Origin: Reyranella soli
GTDB lineage: Bacteria; Pseudomonadota; Alphaproteobacteria; Reyranellales; Reyranellaceae
Direction of reading: 5' to 3'
DNA: 64,000 nucleotides
Assembly (NCBI RefSeq): GCF_007992495.1
Contig: NZ_BKAJ01000032.1
Span: 157,631-221,630, forward strand
Part shown: positions 18,549 to 27,249 of the stretch, piece by piece
Layout: every line of letters starts with the position of its first letter
How positions within the stretch are numbered: the stretch's first letter is position 1
The notes under the pieces: generated by a model
Database searches by the model: none
Seen by the model: only the letters and a program-made list of their open reading frames with translations
What the model was told of the DNA's origin: nothing
Translations under genes and position numbers: made by a program

Positions 18549-19050
18549 GGTCGGCAGTAGGCGGCGAAGGGGTGGCGGGTTTCATCTCCCACGCGCGACG
18601 AGCGGGATCGCGTTCGCAGTGCTTCTCGCGAAATCGCCGCAAGCCATTGACGCCTCTGATCCTTCTGGCACTGGCGGCGGCCGGGCACTGTCGCCTGAAC
18701 AGCAACACAAGCGACAATGCGCATTCCTCGGCGCGTTGGCGGCCGAGTGCATGCAGTGCCGCCATTGTTGGCGGAGGTTTCCGAGGTTAGCGAGGTTTCC
18801 GAGAGAGGTCGTAGCGGTGCCTCGGAGACCGACCCACTATCAATGGGCCTCGCCGGCGAATTTCGATAGTTAAGATAGTTTAAATATGGGTTTCGACGCA
18901 GGAAAGGCCGACGCGGCGTCTGCCGGGCGCGATGGACTTCGGATGAACAATGCAAAGAGCGGAGCCGCCGGGAGGCGAGCACACCGCTAATATAACTTAA
19001 GTCCTCGACAAAGTCCACTAAAGTTATATTCGGCGCTGTGCAGGCGCGCC
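18549..19050. other. Gene-poor spacer with 9-bp tandem repeats and an inverted repeat
   Basis: No convincing gene lies between comEC and lexA. The stretch holds 9-bp units GAGGTTTCC / GAGGTTAGC / GAGGTTTCC at 18774-18800, two units GATAGTTAA / GATAGTTTA at 18865-18882, and a 10-bp perfect inverted repeat AATATAACTT (18989-18998) / AAGTTATATT (19021-19030) with 22 bp between. A minus-strand frame spans 18515-19018, giving repeated LNYLNY and LTSETS, but it overlaps the end of comEC and has no good start, so I do not call it. Confidence 0.7.
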
Positions 19051-19072
19051 AAAAAACTCTGCGGCGAGCCGC
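19051..19072 (-). terminator. Possible lexA terminator
   Basis: On the minus strand GCGG-CTCG-CCGC begins at the lexA stop codon and is followed by AGAG and six T residues. The stem is only four pairs, so strength is doubtful, but the T-run position fits an intrinsic terminator. Confidence 0.4.
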
Positions 19073-19812
19073 TAATTGTAGCGGCGGTACAGCCCGGCCA
19101 GCTTGCCCTGGATCTTGACCCGGTCGGGTCCGAAGATCCGCGTCTCGTAGGCGGCGTTGGCGGGCTCGAGCGCGATCGAGGCGCCTTTCTTGCGTAGCCG
19201 CTTCAGGGTGGCCTCGGCATCGTCGATCAGCGCGACGACGATCTCGCCCGATTCGGCGGTGTCGGCGCTCTTGATGATGGCGATGTCGCCGTTGTGGATG
19301 CCGGCCTCGACCATCGAATCGCCCTGGACCTCCAGGCAGTAATGCGCGCCCGAGCTCAGGAGCGTGACCGGCACATCGACGGTCGTGGAGTTGTCGCGCA
19401 ACGCCTCGATCGGCGTACCGGCGGCGATCCGGCCGTAGAGGGGGAGGCTCAGCGCCTGCGCCTCGTTGGCGACCTGGATGGCGCCGGCCAGCGGCACCTT
19501 CTCGCCACGGATGATCTGCGGCACGAACCCTTCGCGGCTTTCGGCCAGACCCGGGCGGCTGAGCAGGGGCGTCACATTGGCTGCAGGCATCGCCGCGGCG
19601 TCGGGCAGCTTCAGAACCTGCAGGGCCCGCGCGCGATGCGGCAGGCGGCGCAGGAAGCCGCGCTCTTCGAGACCGGTGATCAGGCGATGGATGCCCGACT
19701 TTGATTTCAGGCGCAGCGCCTCTTTCATTTCGTCGAACGACGGCGACACCCCGTCGTCGTTGAGGCGCTTGTTGATGAACATGAGCAGTTCATTTTGCTT
19801 GCGGGTTAACAC
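19072..19812 (-). CDS. lexA: LexA repressor
   Basis: A 246-residue SOS repressor and self-cleaving serine protease. The N-terminal winged helix is [20 protein letters not shown] to [20 protein letters not shown]. The autocleavage bond is the Ala-Gly in [12 protein letters not shown], the nucleophile is Ser in [12 protein letters not shown], and the general-base lysine is in [14 protein letters not shown]. The start is GTG 19812, preceded by GGGGAG; a longer frame to 19869 would overlap the operator. The SOS box upstream shows autoregulation. The central linker is longer than in E. coli, as usual in alphaproteobacteria. Confidence 0.97.
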   Translation of the reverse strand: MLTRKQNELLMFINKRLNDDGVSPSFDEMKEALRLKSKSGIHRLITGLEERGFLRRLPHRARALQVLKLPDAAAMPAANVTPLLSRPGLAESREGFVPQIIRGEKVPLAGAIQVANEAQALSLPLYGRIAAGTPIEALRDNSTTVDVPVTLLSSGAHYCLEVQGDSMVEAGIHNGDIAIIKSADTAESGEIVVALIDDAEATLKRLRKKGASIALEPANAAYETRIFGPDRVKIQGKLAGLYRRYN

Positions 19813-19869
19813 CGTCTTCTCCCCAGACTGCCTACCAGATTTCGGAACAAATCCTGAAACCCAGCACAT

Positions 19870-19884
19870 GTTCTAGTTTAGTTC
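19870..19884 (-). promoter_or_regulatory. SOS box (LexA operator) of lexA
   Basis: GTTCTAGTTTAGTTC is a perfect GTTC-N7-GTTC direct repeat, the LexA operator known from alphaproteobacteria, 58 bp upstream of the lexA GTG start. On the coding strand it reads GAAC-N7-GAAC. Confidence 0.92.
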
Positions 19885-19941
19885 TTTCACAATGTCAACT
19901 TATCCCAAGGATACCGGGGACAGCCCAAGGATGAGGAGGGA

Positions 19942-21153
19942 TCAGTAGGCGCCAGGGAGAACAGAAAGATCGATGACCTGCACGGTGTCTCCCGCTTTGC
20001 GGGCGGGATCGTGGGCCGGCCGGACCAAGAGCGCCGACGACCAGGCGAGCACGGACAGCATGGAACTGTCCTGCACGGGATGAGGTTCCACCAAAAGGCC
20101 GTCGGCCGTCCGTGTGAGCTTGGAGCGGACGTAGTCCTCGCGGGTGTCGTTCGCCTTCACGTCGACGGCAAGGCGAGCCGGCTCGGTTGCGACAAGCTCG
20201 CCCGGCTGGCCCAGCATGCGGTCGATCGCGGGCTTCAGGAACAGGAGCGCGCAGACCATGGTCGAGACCGGGTTGCCTGGCAGGCCGAGCACGCGGGCGC
20301 GGTCCTTGGCGGCGAACATCAGCGGCTTTCCCGGGCGCATGGCGATGCGCCAGAAATCCATGGCGAAGCCCTGCGCCTTGAGCGCGCCCTGGACCAGGTC
20401 GTGATCGCCCACAGAGGCGCCGCCCAGGGTGATCAGAAGGTCATGCTGGGCGCCGGCGGCGATGCGCTGCTGGATCAGCGCGGCGTCGTCGCGCGCGATG
20501 TCGAACAAGGTGGGCTCGCCGCCCCAGGCGCGCACCAGGGCGGCCACGGCGATGCCGGAGGAGGAGACGATCTGGTTGCGGCCGACCGGCTCGCCCGGCA
20601 TCACCAACTCATCGCCGGTCGACAGGATCGCGACCCTGGGCTTTCGATGGACCGACAGCCACGGCAGGTTCATGGCCGCAGCCAGCGCCACGTCGCGCGT
20701 GGTGAGCGTGCGGCCCGCGGCGAGAGGGCGGTCGCCCGTCGTGAAGTCGAGCCCGGCCTTGCGGATGTGGCGGCCGATGCGCGGCGCCTCGACGATGGTA
20801 ATCGTGGTCCCGTCAGCCTTGGTGTCTTCCTGGATGACGATGGCGTCGGCGCCCATGGGCAGCGGCCCGCCGGTGAAGATGCGCACCGTCTCGCCGGGTT
20901 TCAGCGCATGGTCGTAGGAGCCGCCGGCCGGCGCCTCGCCAACCAGCTTCAGCGTCATCGGCGCGGCCGGCACGTCCTCGGCACGCACGGCATAGCCGTC
21001 CATGGCCGACAGGTCGGCGGGCGGCTGGGTGAGCCGCGCCGCGGGCGAGACCGCGAGCACGCGGCCGGCCGCGTCGGCGACCGAGACCATCTCAGCGGGC
21101 AGTGCATCGAAGGCCGCGATCACGCGGGCATGGGCGTCTCGAACGGTCAGCAT
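19942..21153 (-). CDS. moeA: Molybdopterin molybdenumtransferase MoeA
   Basis: A 403-residue enzyme inserting molybdate into adenylated molybdopterin. Key regions are SAMDGYAVRAEDVP, GETVRIFTGGPLPMGADAIV, ILSTGDELVMPGEPV, LLITLGGASVGDHDLV and MRPGKPLMF with VLGLPGNPVST, all usual. It lies downstream of moaC in a trpDC-moaC-moeA order. The ATG is directly abutted by a 67-bp palindrome, which leaves GGAAG touching the start with no spacer, so translation may be weak or start slightly further in. Confidence 0.96.
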   Translation of the reverse strand: MLTVRDAHARVIAAFDALPAEMVSVADAAGRVLAVSPAARLTQPPADLSAMDGYAVRAEDVPAAPMTLKLVGEAPAGGSYDHALKPGETVRIFTGGPLPMGADAIVIQEDTKADGTTITIVEAPRIGRHIRKAGLDFTTGDRPLAAGRTLTTRDVALAAAMNLPWLSVHRKPRVAILSTGDELVMPGEPVGRNQIVSSSGIAVAALVRAWGGEPTLFDIARDDAALIQQRIAAGAQHDLLITLGGASVGDHDLVQGALKAQGFAMDFWRIAMRPGKPLMFAAKDRARVLGLPGNPVSTMVCALLFLKPAIDRMLGQPGELVATEPARLAVDVKANDTREDYVRSKLTRTADGLLVEPHPVQDSSMLSVLAWSSALLVRPAHDPARKAGDTVQVIDLSVLPGAY

Positions 21154-21220
21154 CTTCCGGACCGCCGGCTTCCAGCCGGCTCATGCTCATGAGGCCGGCT
21201 GGAAGCCGGCGGTCCGGAAG
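21154..21220. repeat. Intergenic palindrome, CTTCCGGACCGC class
   Basis: Arms 21154-21180 and 21194-21220 are perfect 27-base inverted repeats beginning CTTCCGGACCGCCGGC; the 13-base loop TCATGCTCATGAG is itself nearly palindromic. It fills the gap between the moaC stop and moeA start. Related elements are at 25625-25690, 52303-52449 and more distantly 61242-61300. Confidence 0.95.
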
Positions 21221-21228
21221 AGCATGAG

Positions 21229-21714
21229 CTACGCATTGTACGTTCCCGATTTGCCGCCCGACTTATGTAGTAACCGGACGTCGGAAATCACCATGCCGCG
21301 ATCGACCGCTTTGCACATGTCGTAGACGGTCAGCGCGGCGACCGAGGCCGCCGTCAGCGCCTCCATCTCCACGCCGGTGCGGCCCTTCAGCTTGCAGGTC
21401 GCCTCGATGTCGACGGCGTTGCGCTCGGCATCGAGCGAGAGCTTCACGTTGACCGAGTTCAGGGCCAGCGGATGGCAGAGCGGGATCAGGTCGGGGGTCT
21501 TCTTGGCCGCCATGATGCCGGCAAGCTGAGCCACCGCCAGCACGTCGCCCTTCGCAGCCTTCTTGGCCGCGATCAGCTTGAGCGTCGCTGGCTGCATGCG
21601 GACGCTGGCACGCGCCACCGCGACGCGCTCGGTGACGTCCTTGGCGCCGACATCGACCATGTGCGCGTTGCCGCGCTCGTCGAAGTGCGTGAGCGTCTTC
21701 TTGCTCCTGCTCAT
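21229..21714 (-). CDS. moaC: Cyclic pyranopterin monophosphate synthase MoaC
   Basis: A 161-residue enzyme of molybdenum cofactor synthesis that converts the GTP-derived 3',8-cyclo intermediate to cyclic pyranopterin monophosphate. Conserved segments are [56 protein letters not shown] and [20 protein letters not shown]. Length is normal. The ATG overlaps the trpC stop by four bases. A MoaA gene is not in the window. Confidence 0.97.
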   Translation of the reverse strand: MSRSKKTLTHFDERGNAHMVDVGAKDVTERVAVARASVRMQPATLKLIAAKKAAKGDVLAVAQLAGIMAAKKTPDLIPLCHPLALNSVNVKLSLDAERNAVDIEATCKLKGRTGVEMEALTAASVAALTVYDMCKAVDRGMVISDVRLLHKSGGKSGTYNA

Positions 21715-22517
21715 GCCGCGGCAGCCTCGCGCACCAGGATTTCGCGCACGGCCGCCTCGACGTCGGGCTTGCGCATGAAGCTCTCGCCGATGAGGAAGGC
21801 CGAGGCGCCGACCTTGGACATGCGCAAAAGGTCAGCCGGGGAACCGAGCCCGCTCTCGGCCACCAGCACGCGGTCCTTGGGCACCTTGGGCGCGAGCTGC
21901 TCGGTCGTGGCCAGATCGACGGCCAACGTCTTGAGATTGCGGTTGTTGACACCGACAAGATCACTGTCGATGCGCAGCGCCCGCTCCAACTCGGCCGCGT
22001 CGTGCACCTCGACCAGCACATCCATGCCCCAGCGATGCGCCAGCCTCGCCAGCTCACTTGCCAGCGCATCGTCCAGGCACGCCATGATCAGCAGCACGCA
22101 ATCCGCTCCCAGCGCCCGCGCTTCGACGATCTGGTAGGGATCGATCATGAAGTCCTTGCGCAGCACCGGCAGCCCGGTCGCCGCGCGTGCCTGCACCAGG
22201 AACTCGTCTTTGCCCTGGAAGTAAGGCTCGTCGGTCAGCACGGACAGGCACGTCGCGCCGCCGCGTTCGTAGGCGCGGGCGAGGGCAGGCGGGTCGAAGT
22301 CGGGGCGGATCAGTCCTTTGCTGGGCGAGGCCTTCTTGATCTCGGCAATCAGGCCGTAATGGCCCGCGGCGATGGTGGCCTTGAGCGCCTTGGCGAAGCC
22401 GCGCGGCGAATCGGTGTCGCGCGCTAACGCCTCGACCATGCGCAGCGGCCTCTGGGCCATGCGGCCGCCGACGTGACTGCGCTTGCGGGCGACGATTTTG
22501 TCGAGCGTGTCGCTCAT
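21711..22517 (-). CDS. trpC: Indole-3-glycerol phosphate synthase
   Basis: A 268-residue (beta/alpha)8 enzyme of tryptophan synthesis. The family pattern is visible in [60 protein letters not shown] and [13 protein letters not shown], including the catalytic lysines and glutamates. It stands alone, without a fused TrpF domain. ATGA overlaps couple it to trpD upstream and moaC downstream. Confidence 0.97.
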   Translation of the reverse strand: MSDTLDKIVARKRSHVGGRMAQRPLRMVEALARDTDSPRGFAKALKATIAAGHYGLIAEIKKASPSKGLIRPDFDPPALARAYERGGATCLSVLTDEPYFQGKDEFLVQARAATGLPVLRKDFMIDPYQIVEARALGADCVLLIMACLDDALASELARLAHRWGMDVLVEVHDAAELERALRIDSDLVGVNNRNLKTLAVDLATTEQLAPKVPKDRVLVAESGLGSPADLLRMSKVGASAFLIGESFMRKPDVEAAVREILVREAAAA

Positions 22518-23548
22518 GCGCAGATCCTTTGCAGGGTGGCGAGCGCGTGGGCCGCCTTGCCGTTGTCGATCGATTGGATGGCGAGTGCGGCGCCCTGCTT
22601 GAGGTCGGCCGCCTTGCCTGAGACCATCAGGGCCGCCGCGCTGTTCAACACGACGATGTCGCGAAACGCGTTCTTCTCGCCGCCCAGTACGGCTTTGATG
22701 GCCGCGGCGTTGTGTGCGGCATCGCCGCCCTTGAGCTCGGTCATCGAGGCGCGCTTCACGCCGACATCCTCGGGCGCGATCTCGATCTCGTGCACCTTGC
22801 CGTCCTCGAGCGAGGCCGCCCAGCTCTTGGTCGTGGTGGTGAGCTCGTCCATGCCGTCCTGCCCATGCACGACCAGCGCGCGTTCCAGCCCGAGCTGGCC
22901 CAGCGCCTCGGCCACCGGTTTCAGCCAGCGCCGGTCGAACACGCCCACGAGCTGGCGCTTCACCGCGGCGGGGTTCGACATTGGGCCCAGCAGATTGAAG
23001 ATGGTGCGGGTAGGCGCGAGCTCGACGCGCGGGCCCGCGACGTTGCGCATGGAACCGTGATGGCGCGGCGCCATCAGGAAGCAGATGCGCGCCTCGACCA
23101 GCGCCTGCTCGAGCTTCTCGATCGGCAGTTCCAGGCCGATGCCCAGAGCCGACAGGACATCGGCCGCACCCGACTTGGAGGTGAAGGCGCGGTTGCCGTG
23201 CTTGGCTACCGGCACGCCGGCACCGGCGACCACGAAGGCCGAGCAGGAGGAGACGTTGTAGGTGCCATGGTGGTCGCCACCGGTGCCGACGATGTCGATG
23301 GCGCCGTCCGGCGCCTTCACGCCCTGCATCTTGGCGCGCAGCGCACGGGCGCCGCCGGCCAGTTCCTGGGCGGTCTCGCCGCGCACCTTCAGGCCCATCA
23401 GGAAGGCACCCATCTGGGCCGGGGTGGCGTCGCCCGAGGTCATGATGTCGAAGGCACGCTCGGCTTCACCGATGGTGAGCGTCTCGCCGTTGCCCACCTT
23501 GGCCAGAAGACCGCGAAAATCGTCGATGTCGCCGCTCACCAAAACCAC
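22514..23548 (-). CDS. trpD: Anthranilate phosphoribosyltransferase
   Basis: A 344-residue enzyme attaching phosphoribosyl to anthranilate. The PRPP loop reads [17 protein letters not shown], where HH replaces the common GxG-type residues after GTGGD; the [21 protein letters not shown] and [18 protein letters not shown] segments are normal. It begins the trpD-trpC-moaC-moeA run. The usual neighbour trpG is not upstream; a divergent metal-binding gene is there instead. Confidence 0.97.
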   Translation of the reverse strand: MVLVSGDIDDFRGLLAKVGNGETLTIGEAERAFDIMTSGDATPAQMGAFLMGLKVRGETAQELAGGARALRAKMQGVKAPDGAIDIVGTGGDHHGTYNVSSCSAFVVAGAGVPVAKHGNRAFTSKSGAADVLSALGIGLELPIEKLEQALVEARICFLMAPRHHGSMRNVAGPRVELAPTRTIFNLLGPMSNPAAVKRQLVGVFDRRWLKPVAEALGQLGLERALVVHGQDGMDELTTTTKSWAASLEDGKVHEIEIAPEDVGVKRASMTELKGGDAAHNAAAIKAVLGGEKNAFRDIVVLNSAAALMVSGKAADLKQGAALAIQSIDNGKAAHALATLQRICA

Positions 23549-23611
23549 CCCTCACCGAGCCCTGCGTATTTGCCCTTGCCGGCCGGGCCGGCGGGCGCGT
23601 AGCTATATCAC

Positions 23612-23812
23612 ATGGCTCAAGAACTCATCCTCAAGGTCACCGGCATGGATTGCGACGGCTGCGTAAAGGCCGTCACGCGTGCCGCCACGGGCGCGGGCAC
23701 CGCGCCCATTTCCGTCGATCTCAAGAGCGGCGAGATGCGCCTGCCTGCCGGCGCCGACGTGCCCGCGATCAGCAAGGCGATCCAGCGCGCGGGCTTCGGC
23801 GTCGCGTCCTGA
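23612..23812 (+). CDS. HMA-domain metal-binding protein (copper chaperone-like)
   Basis: A 66-residue stand-alone heavy-metal-associated domain. The metal site is GMDCDGCVKAV (residues 11-21), a CxxC motif of the copper chaperone / P-type ATPase N-domain family, followed by the usual beta-alpha-beta-beta-alpha-beta layout. No copper ATPase is nearby, so its delivery partner is unknown. Confidence 0.85.
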   Translation: MAQELILKVTGMDCDGCVKAVTRAATGAGTAPISVDLKSGEMRLPAGADVPAISKAIQRAGFGVAS

Positions 23813-23982
23813 GCCTATAACCGCAGTATAGAACGTAAGACGAACGTGCGCCAGCAGGATCTGGGCGCGAACGCTTTTGCGTGCCTTTGCGCACGATAGT
23901 TTTTGCGCCCCATAGGCCGCATTAACTCCAAAAATTGGCAATGTTTTCAATGAGTTGGGGTTGGCTTGAAAATATCATGAGC

Positions 23983-23999
23983 ATGCTTATTTTAGGCAT
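23983..23999. promoter_or_regulatory. Candidate MarR operator
   Basis: ATGCTTA-TTT-TAGGCAT is a dyad with six of seven matching pairs, 17 bp upstream of marR. A possible promoter (TTGAAA at 23966-23971, 17-bp spacer, ATTTTA at 23989-23994) overlaps it, so binding would block transcription. The surrounding 200-bp gap holds no gene and is conspicuously AT-rich. Confidence 0.45.
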
Positions 24000-24016
24000 A
24001 CTTAGGAATAGGCCAA

Positions 24017-24484
24017 ATGGACCATCTCGATCGAAATCTCGGTTTCCTGCTGCACGACGTGGCGCGGCTGATGCGCAAACGCTTCGAGCAGAATGCGCGC
24101 GAGCTCGGGCTCACGCGCTCGCAATGCTCGGTGCTGGCGCACCTGGCGCGGCACGACGGCATCCAGCAGGGCGTCCTGGCGGAAATCCTCGAGGTCGAGC
24201 CGATCACGCTGACCCGCCTGGTCGACCGCCTGGAGCAGATGGGCCTGGTCGAGCGGCAGTCCCATTCCACCGACCGGCGTATCCGTCTGCTGCGGCTGAC
24301 TGAGGCCGCGCGCCCCAAGCTGGCCGACATCTTTGCCGTCGGCGCGGTGACCCGTGGCGAGGCGATGGAAGGCGTGAGCGAGGAGGACCGCGAGCGCCTG
24401 CTCGACATTCTTTCCAGCATGAAGGCCAACCTGATCGGCAAATCGTCCGCCGTCGTTGGCGAGAGGAGAGCAAGCCATGGCTAA
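24017..24484 (+). CDS. MarR-family transcriptional regulator
   Basis: A 155-residue dimeric winged-helix regulator. The DNA-binding core is LTRSQCSVLAHLARHDGIQQ, VLAEILEVEPITLTRLVDRL and a wing with RQSHSTDRRIRLLRLTEA. It begins a three-gene operon; its stop overlaps the emrA start by eight bases. By analogy with emrRAB-type operons it should repress the efflux genes until bound by a drug or phenolic ligand. Confidence 0.92.
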   Translation: MDHLDRNLGFLLHDVARLMRKRFEQNARELGLTRSQCSVLAHLARHDGIQQGVLAEILEVEPITLTRLVDRLEQMGLVERQSHSTDRRIRLLRLTEAARPKLADIFAVGAVTRGEAMEGVSEEDRERLLDILSSMKANLIGKSSAVVGERRASHG

Positions 24485-25616
24485 TCGCGATTTCTTCCGG
24501 CGGCTGGGGCTGGCCGACGAGGTCGCAGCCCCCGCCATTACGAAACTCGGCGCCAAGTTGAAACAGCCCAGGAACCTGCGCCGCGCCTTGCTGGCGCTCG
24601 GTCCGATCGTCGTGCTGGCGGGCGGCCTGTTCGCCTACACCACGGGCGGCCGCTATGTCTCGACCGACAATGCCTATGTGCATGCCGGCAAGCTCACGGT
24701 CGCGACCGACGTGTCGGGCATCGTGGCCGACGTCGCGGTGAAGGAGAGCCAGAAGGTCGAGAAGGGGCAGGTGCTGTTCACCCTCGACCAGGAGCCGTTC
24801 AGGATCGCGCTAGCGGGCGCGGAGGCCAATCTCGGCACGGTGCGCAACCAGCTCGTGACGATGCAGGCGACGTACCGTCAGAAGCTCGCTCAGGTGGCGC
24901 AAGCCAAGACCGACGTCGCCTTCTACGAGACCAGCTTCCAGCGCCAGCAGGATCTGTTGAAGCGCGGCGTCTCGGCCCAGGCGACCTACGACCAGGCCGG
25001 GCACGACCTCGACGCGGCGCGTGAGCGCGTGACCATGGCGCAGAACGACGCCGCGGCGACTCTGGCGCAGCTCGGCGGCAACGTCGACGCGCCGATCGAG
25101 CAGAACCCGAACTACCTCGCCGCGCAGGCGCAGGTCGACAAGGCCAAGCGCGACCTCACGCGCACCACCGTGCTGGCACCGATCCCAGGCATCGTCACCA
25201 ATGTCGATGCCCTGCAGGTCGGCGAGTACCTGCCGGCGGCGCAGCCGGCGTTCAGCCTGGTGTCCTCGGCCGACGTGTGGATCGAGGCCAATCCGAAGGA
25301 ATCCGACCTCACCTATCTGAAGGAGGGCGCGTCGGCCGTCGTCACGATCGACGCCTATCCCGGCCGCGAATGGAAGGCGAAGGTGACCAGCGTGGCGCCC
25401 GCGACCGGCACCGAGTTCTCGGTCCTGCCGGCGCAGAACGCCACCGGCAACTGGGTGAAGGTGGTACAGCGCGTGCCGATCCGGCTGGCCGTACATATGC
25501 CGGCCGACGCCCCGTCGCTGCGCACCGGCATGAGCGCCACCGTCGAGATCGACACCGGGCACCAGCGCAGCATCGCCGACCTGTTTGGCTCGGCGAAATC
25601 GATGGTTGGGATGTGA
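24477..25616 (+). CDS. emrA: EmrA-like membrane fusion protein of an efflux pump
   Basis: A 379-residue periplasmic adaptor. A single N-terminal membrane anchor (ALLALGPIVVLAGGLFAYTT) is followed by a biotinyl-lipoyl-like HlyD domain (STDNAYVHAGKLTVATDVSG, KVEKGQVLFTLDQEPF), a helical coiled-coil hairpin (~100-200) and the second lipoyl half (TTVLAPIPGIVTNVDALQVGEYL). ATG 24477 has GAGAGGAG upstream. It would link the EmrB-type transporter encoded next to an outer-membrane channel, which is not encoded here. Confidence 0.9.
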   Translation: MANRDFFRRLGLADEVAAPAITKLGAKLKQPRNLRRALLALGPIVVLAGGLFAYTTGGRYVSTDNAYVHAGKLTVATDVSGIVADVAVKESQKVEKGQVLFTLDQEPFRIALAGAEANLGTVRNQLVTMQATYRQKLAQVAQAKTDVAFYETSFQRQQDLLKRGVSAQATYDQAGHDLDAARERVTMAQNDAAATLAQLGGNVDAPIEQNPNYLAAQAQVDKAKRDLTRTTVLAPIPGIVTNVDALQVGEYLPAAQPAFSLVSSADVWIEANPKESDLTYLKEGASAVVTIDAYPGREWKAKVTSVAPATGTEFSVLPAQNATGNWVKVVQRVPIRLAVHMPADAPSLRTGMSATVEIDTGHQRSIADLFGSAKSMVGM

Positions 25617-25624
25617 CTCATGAT

Positions 25625-25690
25625 CTTCCGGACCGCGAGCCTCCGGCCCGCTCAGGAGCTTGAGCGAGCCGGAGGCTCGCGGTCCGGAAG
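25625..25690. repeat. Intergenic palindrome, CTTCCGGACCGC class
   Basis: Arms 25625-25654 and 25661-25690 are inverted repeats of 30 bases with 29 matches, loop GGAGCT. It occupies the emrA-emrB gap. The right arm ends GGAAG ten bases from the emrB ATG and could serve as its ribosome site, which the hairpin would sequester. Confidence 0.95.
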
Positions 25691-25699
25691 ACGAAGAAC

Positions 25700-27235
25700 A
25701 TGACCATGCAGAGCAAACCCAAACACCTCGCGCTGCTGACCGTGTGCATCATGCTGGCCACGATCATGCAGGCGCTGGACACGACCATCGCCAACGTGGC
25801 GCTGCCCTACATGCAGGGCTCACTGTCGGCGACGGCCGACCAGATCAACTGGGTGCTGACCTCCTATATCGTCGCCGCTGCCATCGCGACGCCCGTCACC
25901 GGCTTCCTCGAGGCGCGGCTCGGCCGCAAGCGGCTGTTCCTGATCGCCGTCGCGGGCTTCACCGCGGCCTCGGTGCTGTGCGGCATTGCTGTCAGCCTGC
26001 CGGAGATGGTGGCATTCCGCCTGGTCCAGGGCCTGTTTGGCGCCTCGCTGGTGCCGCTGAGCCAGGCCGTGCTGCTCGACTCCTATCCGAAGGAGAAACA
26101 CGGTTCGGCCATGGCAATGTGGGGCATGGGCGTGATGGTGGGCCCGATCCTGGGCCCGACCTTGGGCGGCTGGCTGACCGAGGCCTACAACTGGCGCTGG
26201 GTGTTCTATATCAACGTGCCGATCGGCATCGTCACGTTCCTCGGCCTGTCGGCCTATCTCAGCGAGACCAAGACGAGCAGGACCGGCTTCGACTGGTTCG
26301 GTTTCGCCATGCTGTCGATCGCCATCGGCTCGTTGCAGATGATGCTGGACCGCGGCGAGCAGCTCGACTGGTTCTCCGCGACCGAGATCTGGATCGAGGC
26401 GGTGCTGGCGGCGCTCGCCTTCTACCTCTTCCTGGTGCAGACCTTCACCATCAAGATCGCGGAGGGGAAGCAACCCTTCATCGATCCGTCGATCTTCAAG
26501 GACCGCAACTTCACCATCGGCCTCTGTTTCATCTTCGTGGTCGGCATCATCCTGCTGGCCTCGCTGGCTCTCATTACGCCGTACCTGCAGAACCTGATGG
26601 GCTATCCCGTGGTCACCGCCGGGCTGGTTCTGGCGCCGCGCGGCATGGGCACGATGGTGGCCATGATGATCGTGGGCCGGCTGATCAACCGCGTCGATCC
26701 GCGGATCCTGCTGGCGAGCGGCCTGCTGATGACCGCGGCCGTGCTGTGGGAGATGACCGGCTTCACGCCCGACGTCTCGGAATGGACGCTGATCCGCACC
26801 GGCATCCTGCAAGGGATGGGGCTCGGCTTCATGTTCGTGCCGCTCAGCACGATCACCTTCGCCACACTGCCGGGCAGCCTGCGCACCCAGGGCACGGCCC
26901 TCTACAGCCTGGTGCGCAACCTCGGCTCCAGCATCGGCATCTCGCTGGTGATCTTCCTGCTGACGCGCAATACACAGCTGGTGCATGCCGAGCTGGCGGG
27001 GCAGGTGACGCCATTCAACGATGCGCTGGCCGCCCTGGCGCCGGGCCGCATCTGGGACATGGCGACGACGCTTGGCAAAGCGGCGCTCAACGCCGAGGTC
27101 ACCAAGCAGGCGGCGGTAGTGGCCTATGCCAACGACTTCAAGCTGATGATGGTCGTGGCGCTGGTGGCGCTGCCGCTGATCTTCCTGCTGAAGCGCGCCA
27201 AGGCGCGGCCGGGCGAGGCGGCGATCCTGGAGTAG
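25700..27235 (+). CDS. emrB: EmrB/QacA-type MFS drug exporter (DHA2, 14 spans)
   Basis: A 511-residue inner-membrane proton antiporter. Motif D1 is in MQALDTTIANVALPYMQGSL, motif A in GFLEARLGRKRLFLIAVAGF, and motif C in GMGVMVGPILGPTLGGWLTE. Hydrophobicity suggests fourteen spans. With the upstream adaptor it forms an EmrAB-like pump exporting hydrophobic compounds. Two in-frame ATGs (25700 and 25706) are possible starts. Confidence 0.93.
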   Translation: MTMQSKPKHLALLTVCIMLATIMQALDTTIANVALPYMQGSLSATADQINWVLTSYIVAAAIATPVTGFLEARLGRKRLFLIAVAGFTAASVLCGIAVSLPEMVAFRLVQGLFGASLVPLSQAVLLDSYPKEKHGSAMAMWGMGVMVGPILGPTLGGWLTEAYNWRWVFYINVPIGIVTFLGLSAYLSETKTSRTGFDWFGFAMLSIAIGSLQMMLDRGEQLDWFSATEIWIEAVLAALAFYLFLVQTFTIKIAEGKQPFIDPSIFKDRNFTIGLCFIFVVGIILLASLALITPYLQNLMGYPVVTAGLVLAPRGMGTMVAMMIVGRLINRVDPRILLASGLLMTAAVLWEMTGFTPDVSEWTLIRTGILQGMGLGFMFVPLSTITFATLPGSLRTQGTALYSLVRNLGSSIGISLVIFLLTRNTQLVHAELAGQVTPFNDALAALAPGRIWDMATTLGKAALNAEVTKQAAVVAYANDFKLMMVVALVALPLIFLLKRAKARPGEAAILE

Positions 27236-27249
27236 GGGCGTCCCTGCCG

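Noticed and set aside
18515..19018. 167-codon minus-strand gene between comEC and lexA
   Set aside because: It overlaps the end of comEC, has no ribosome site, and its repeats come from 9-bp DNA units; reported as a repeat region instead.
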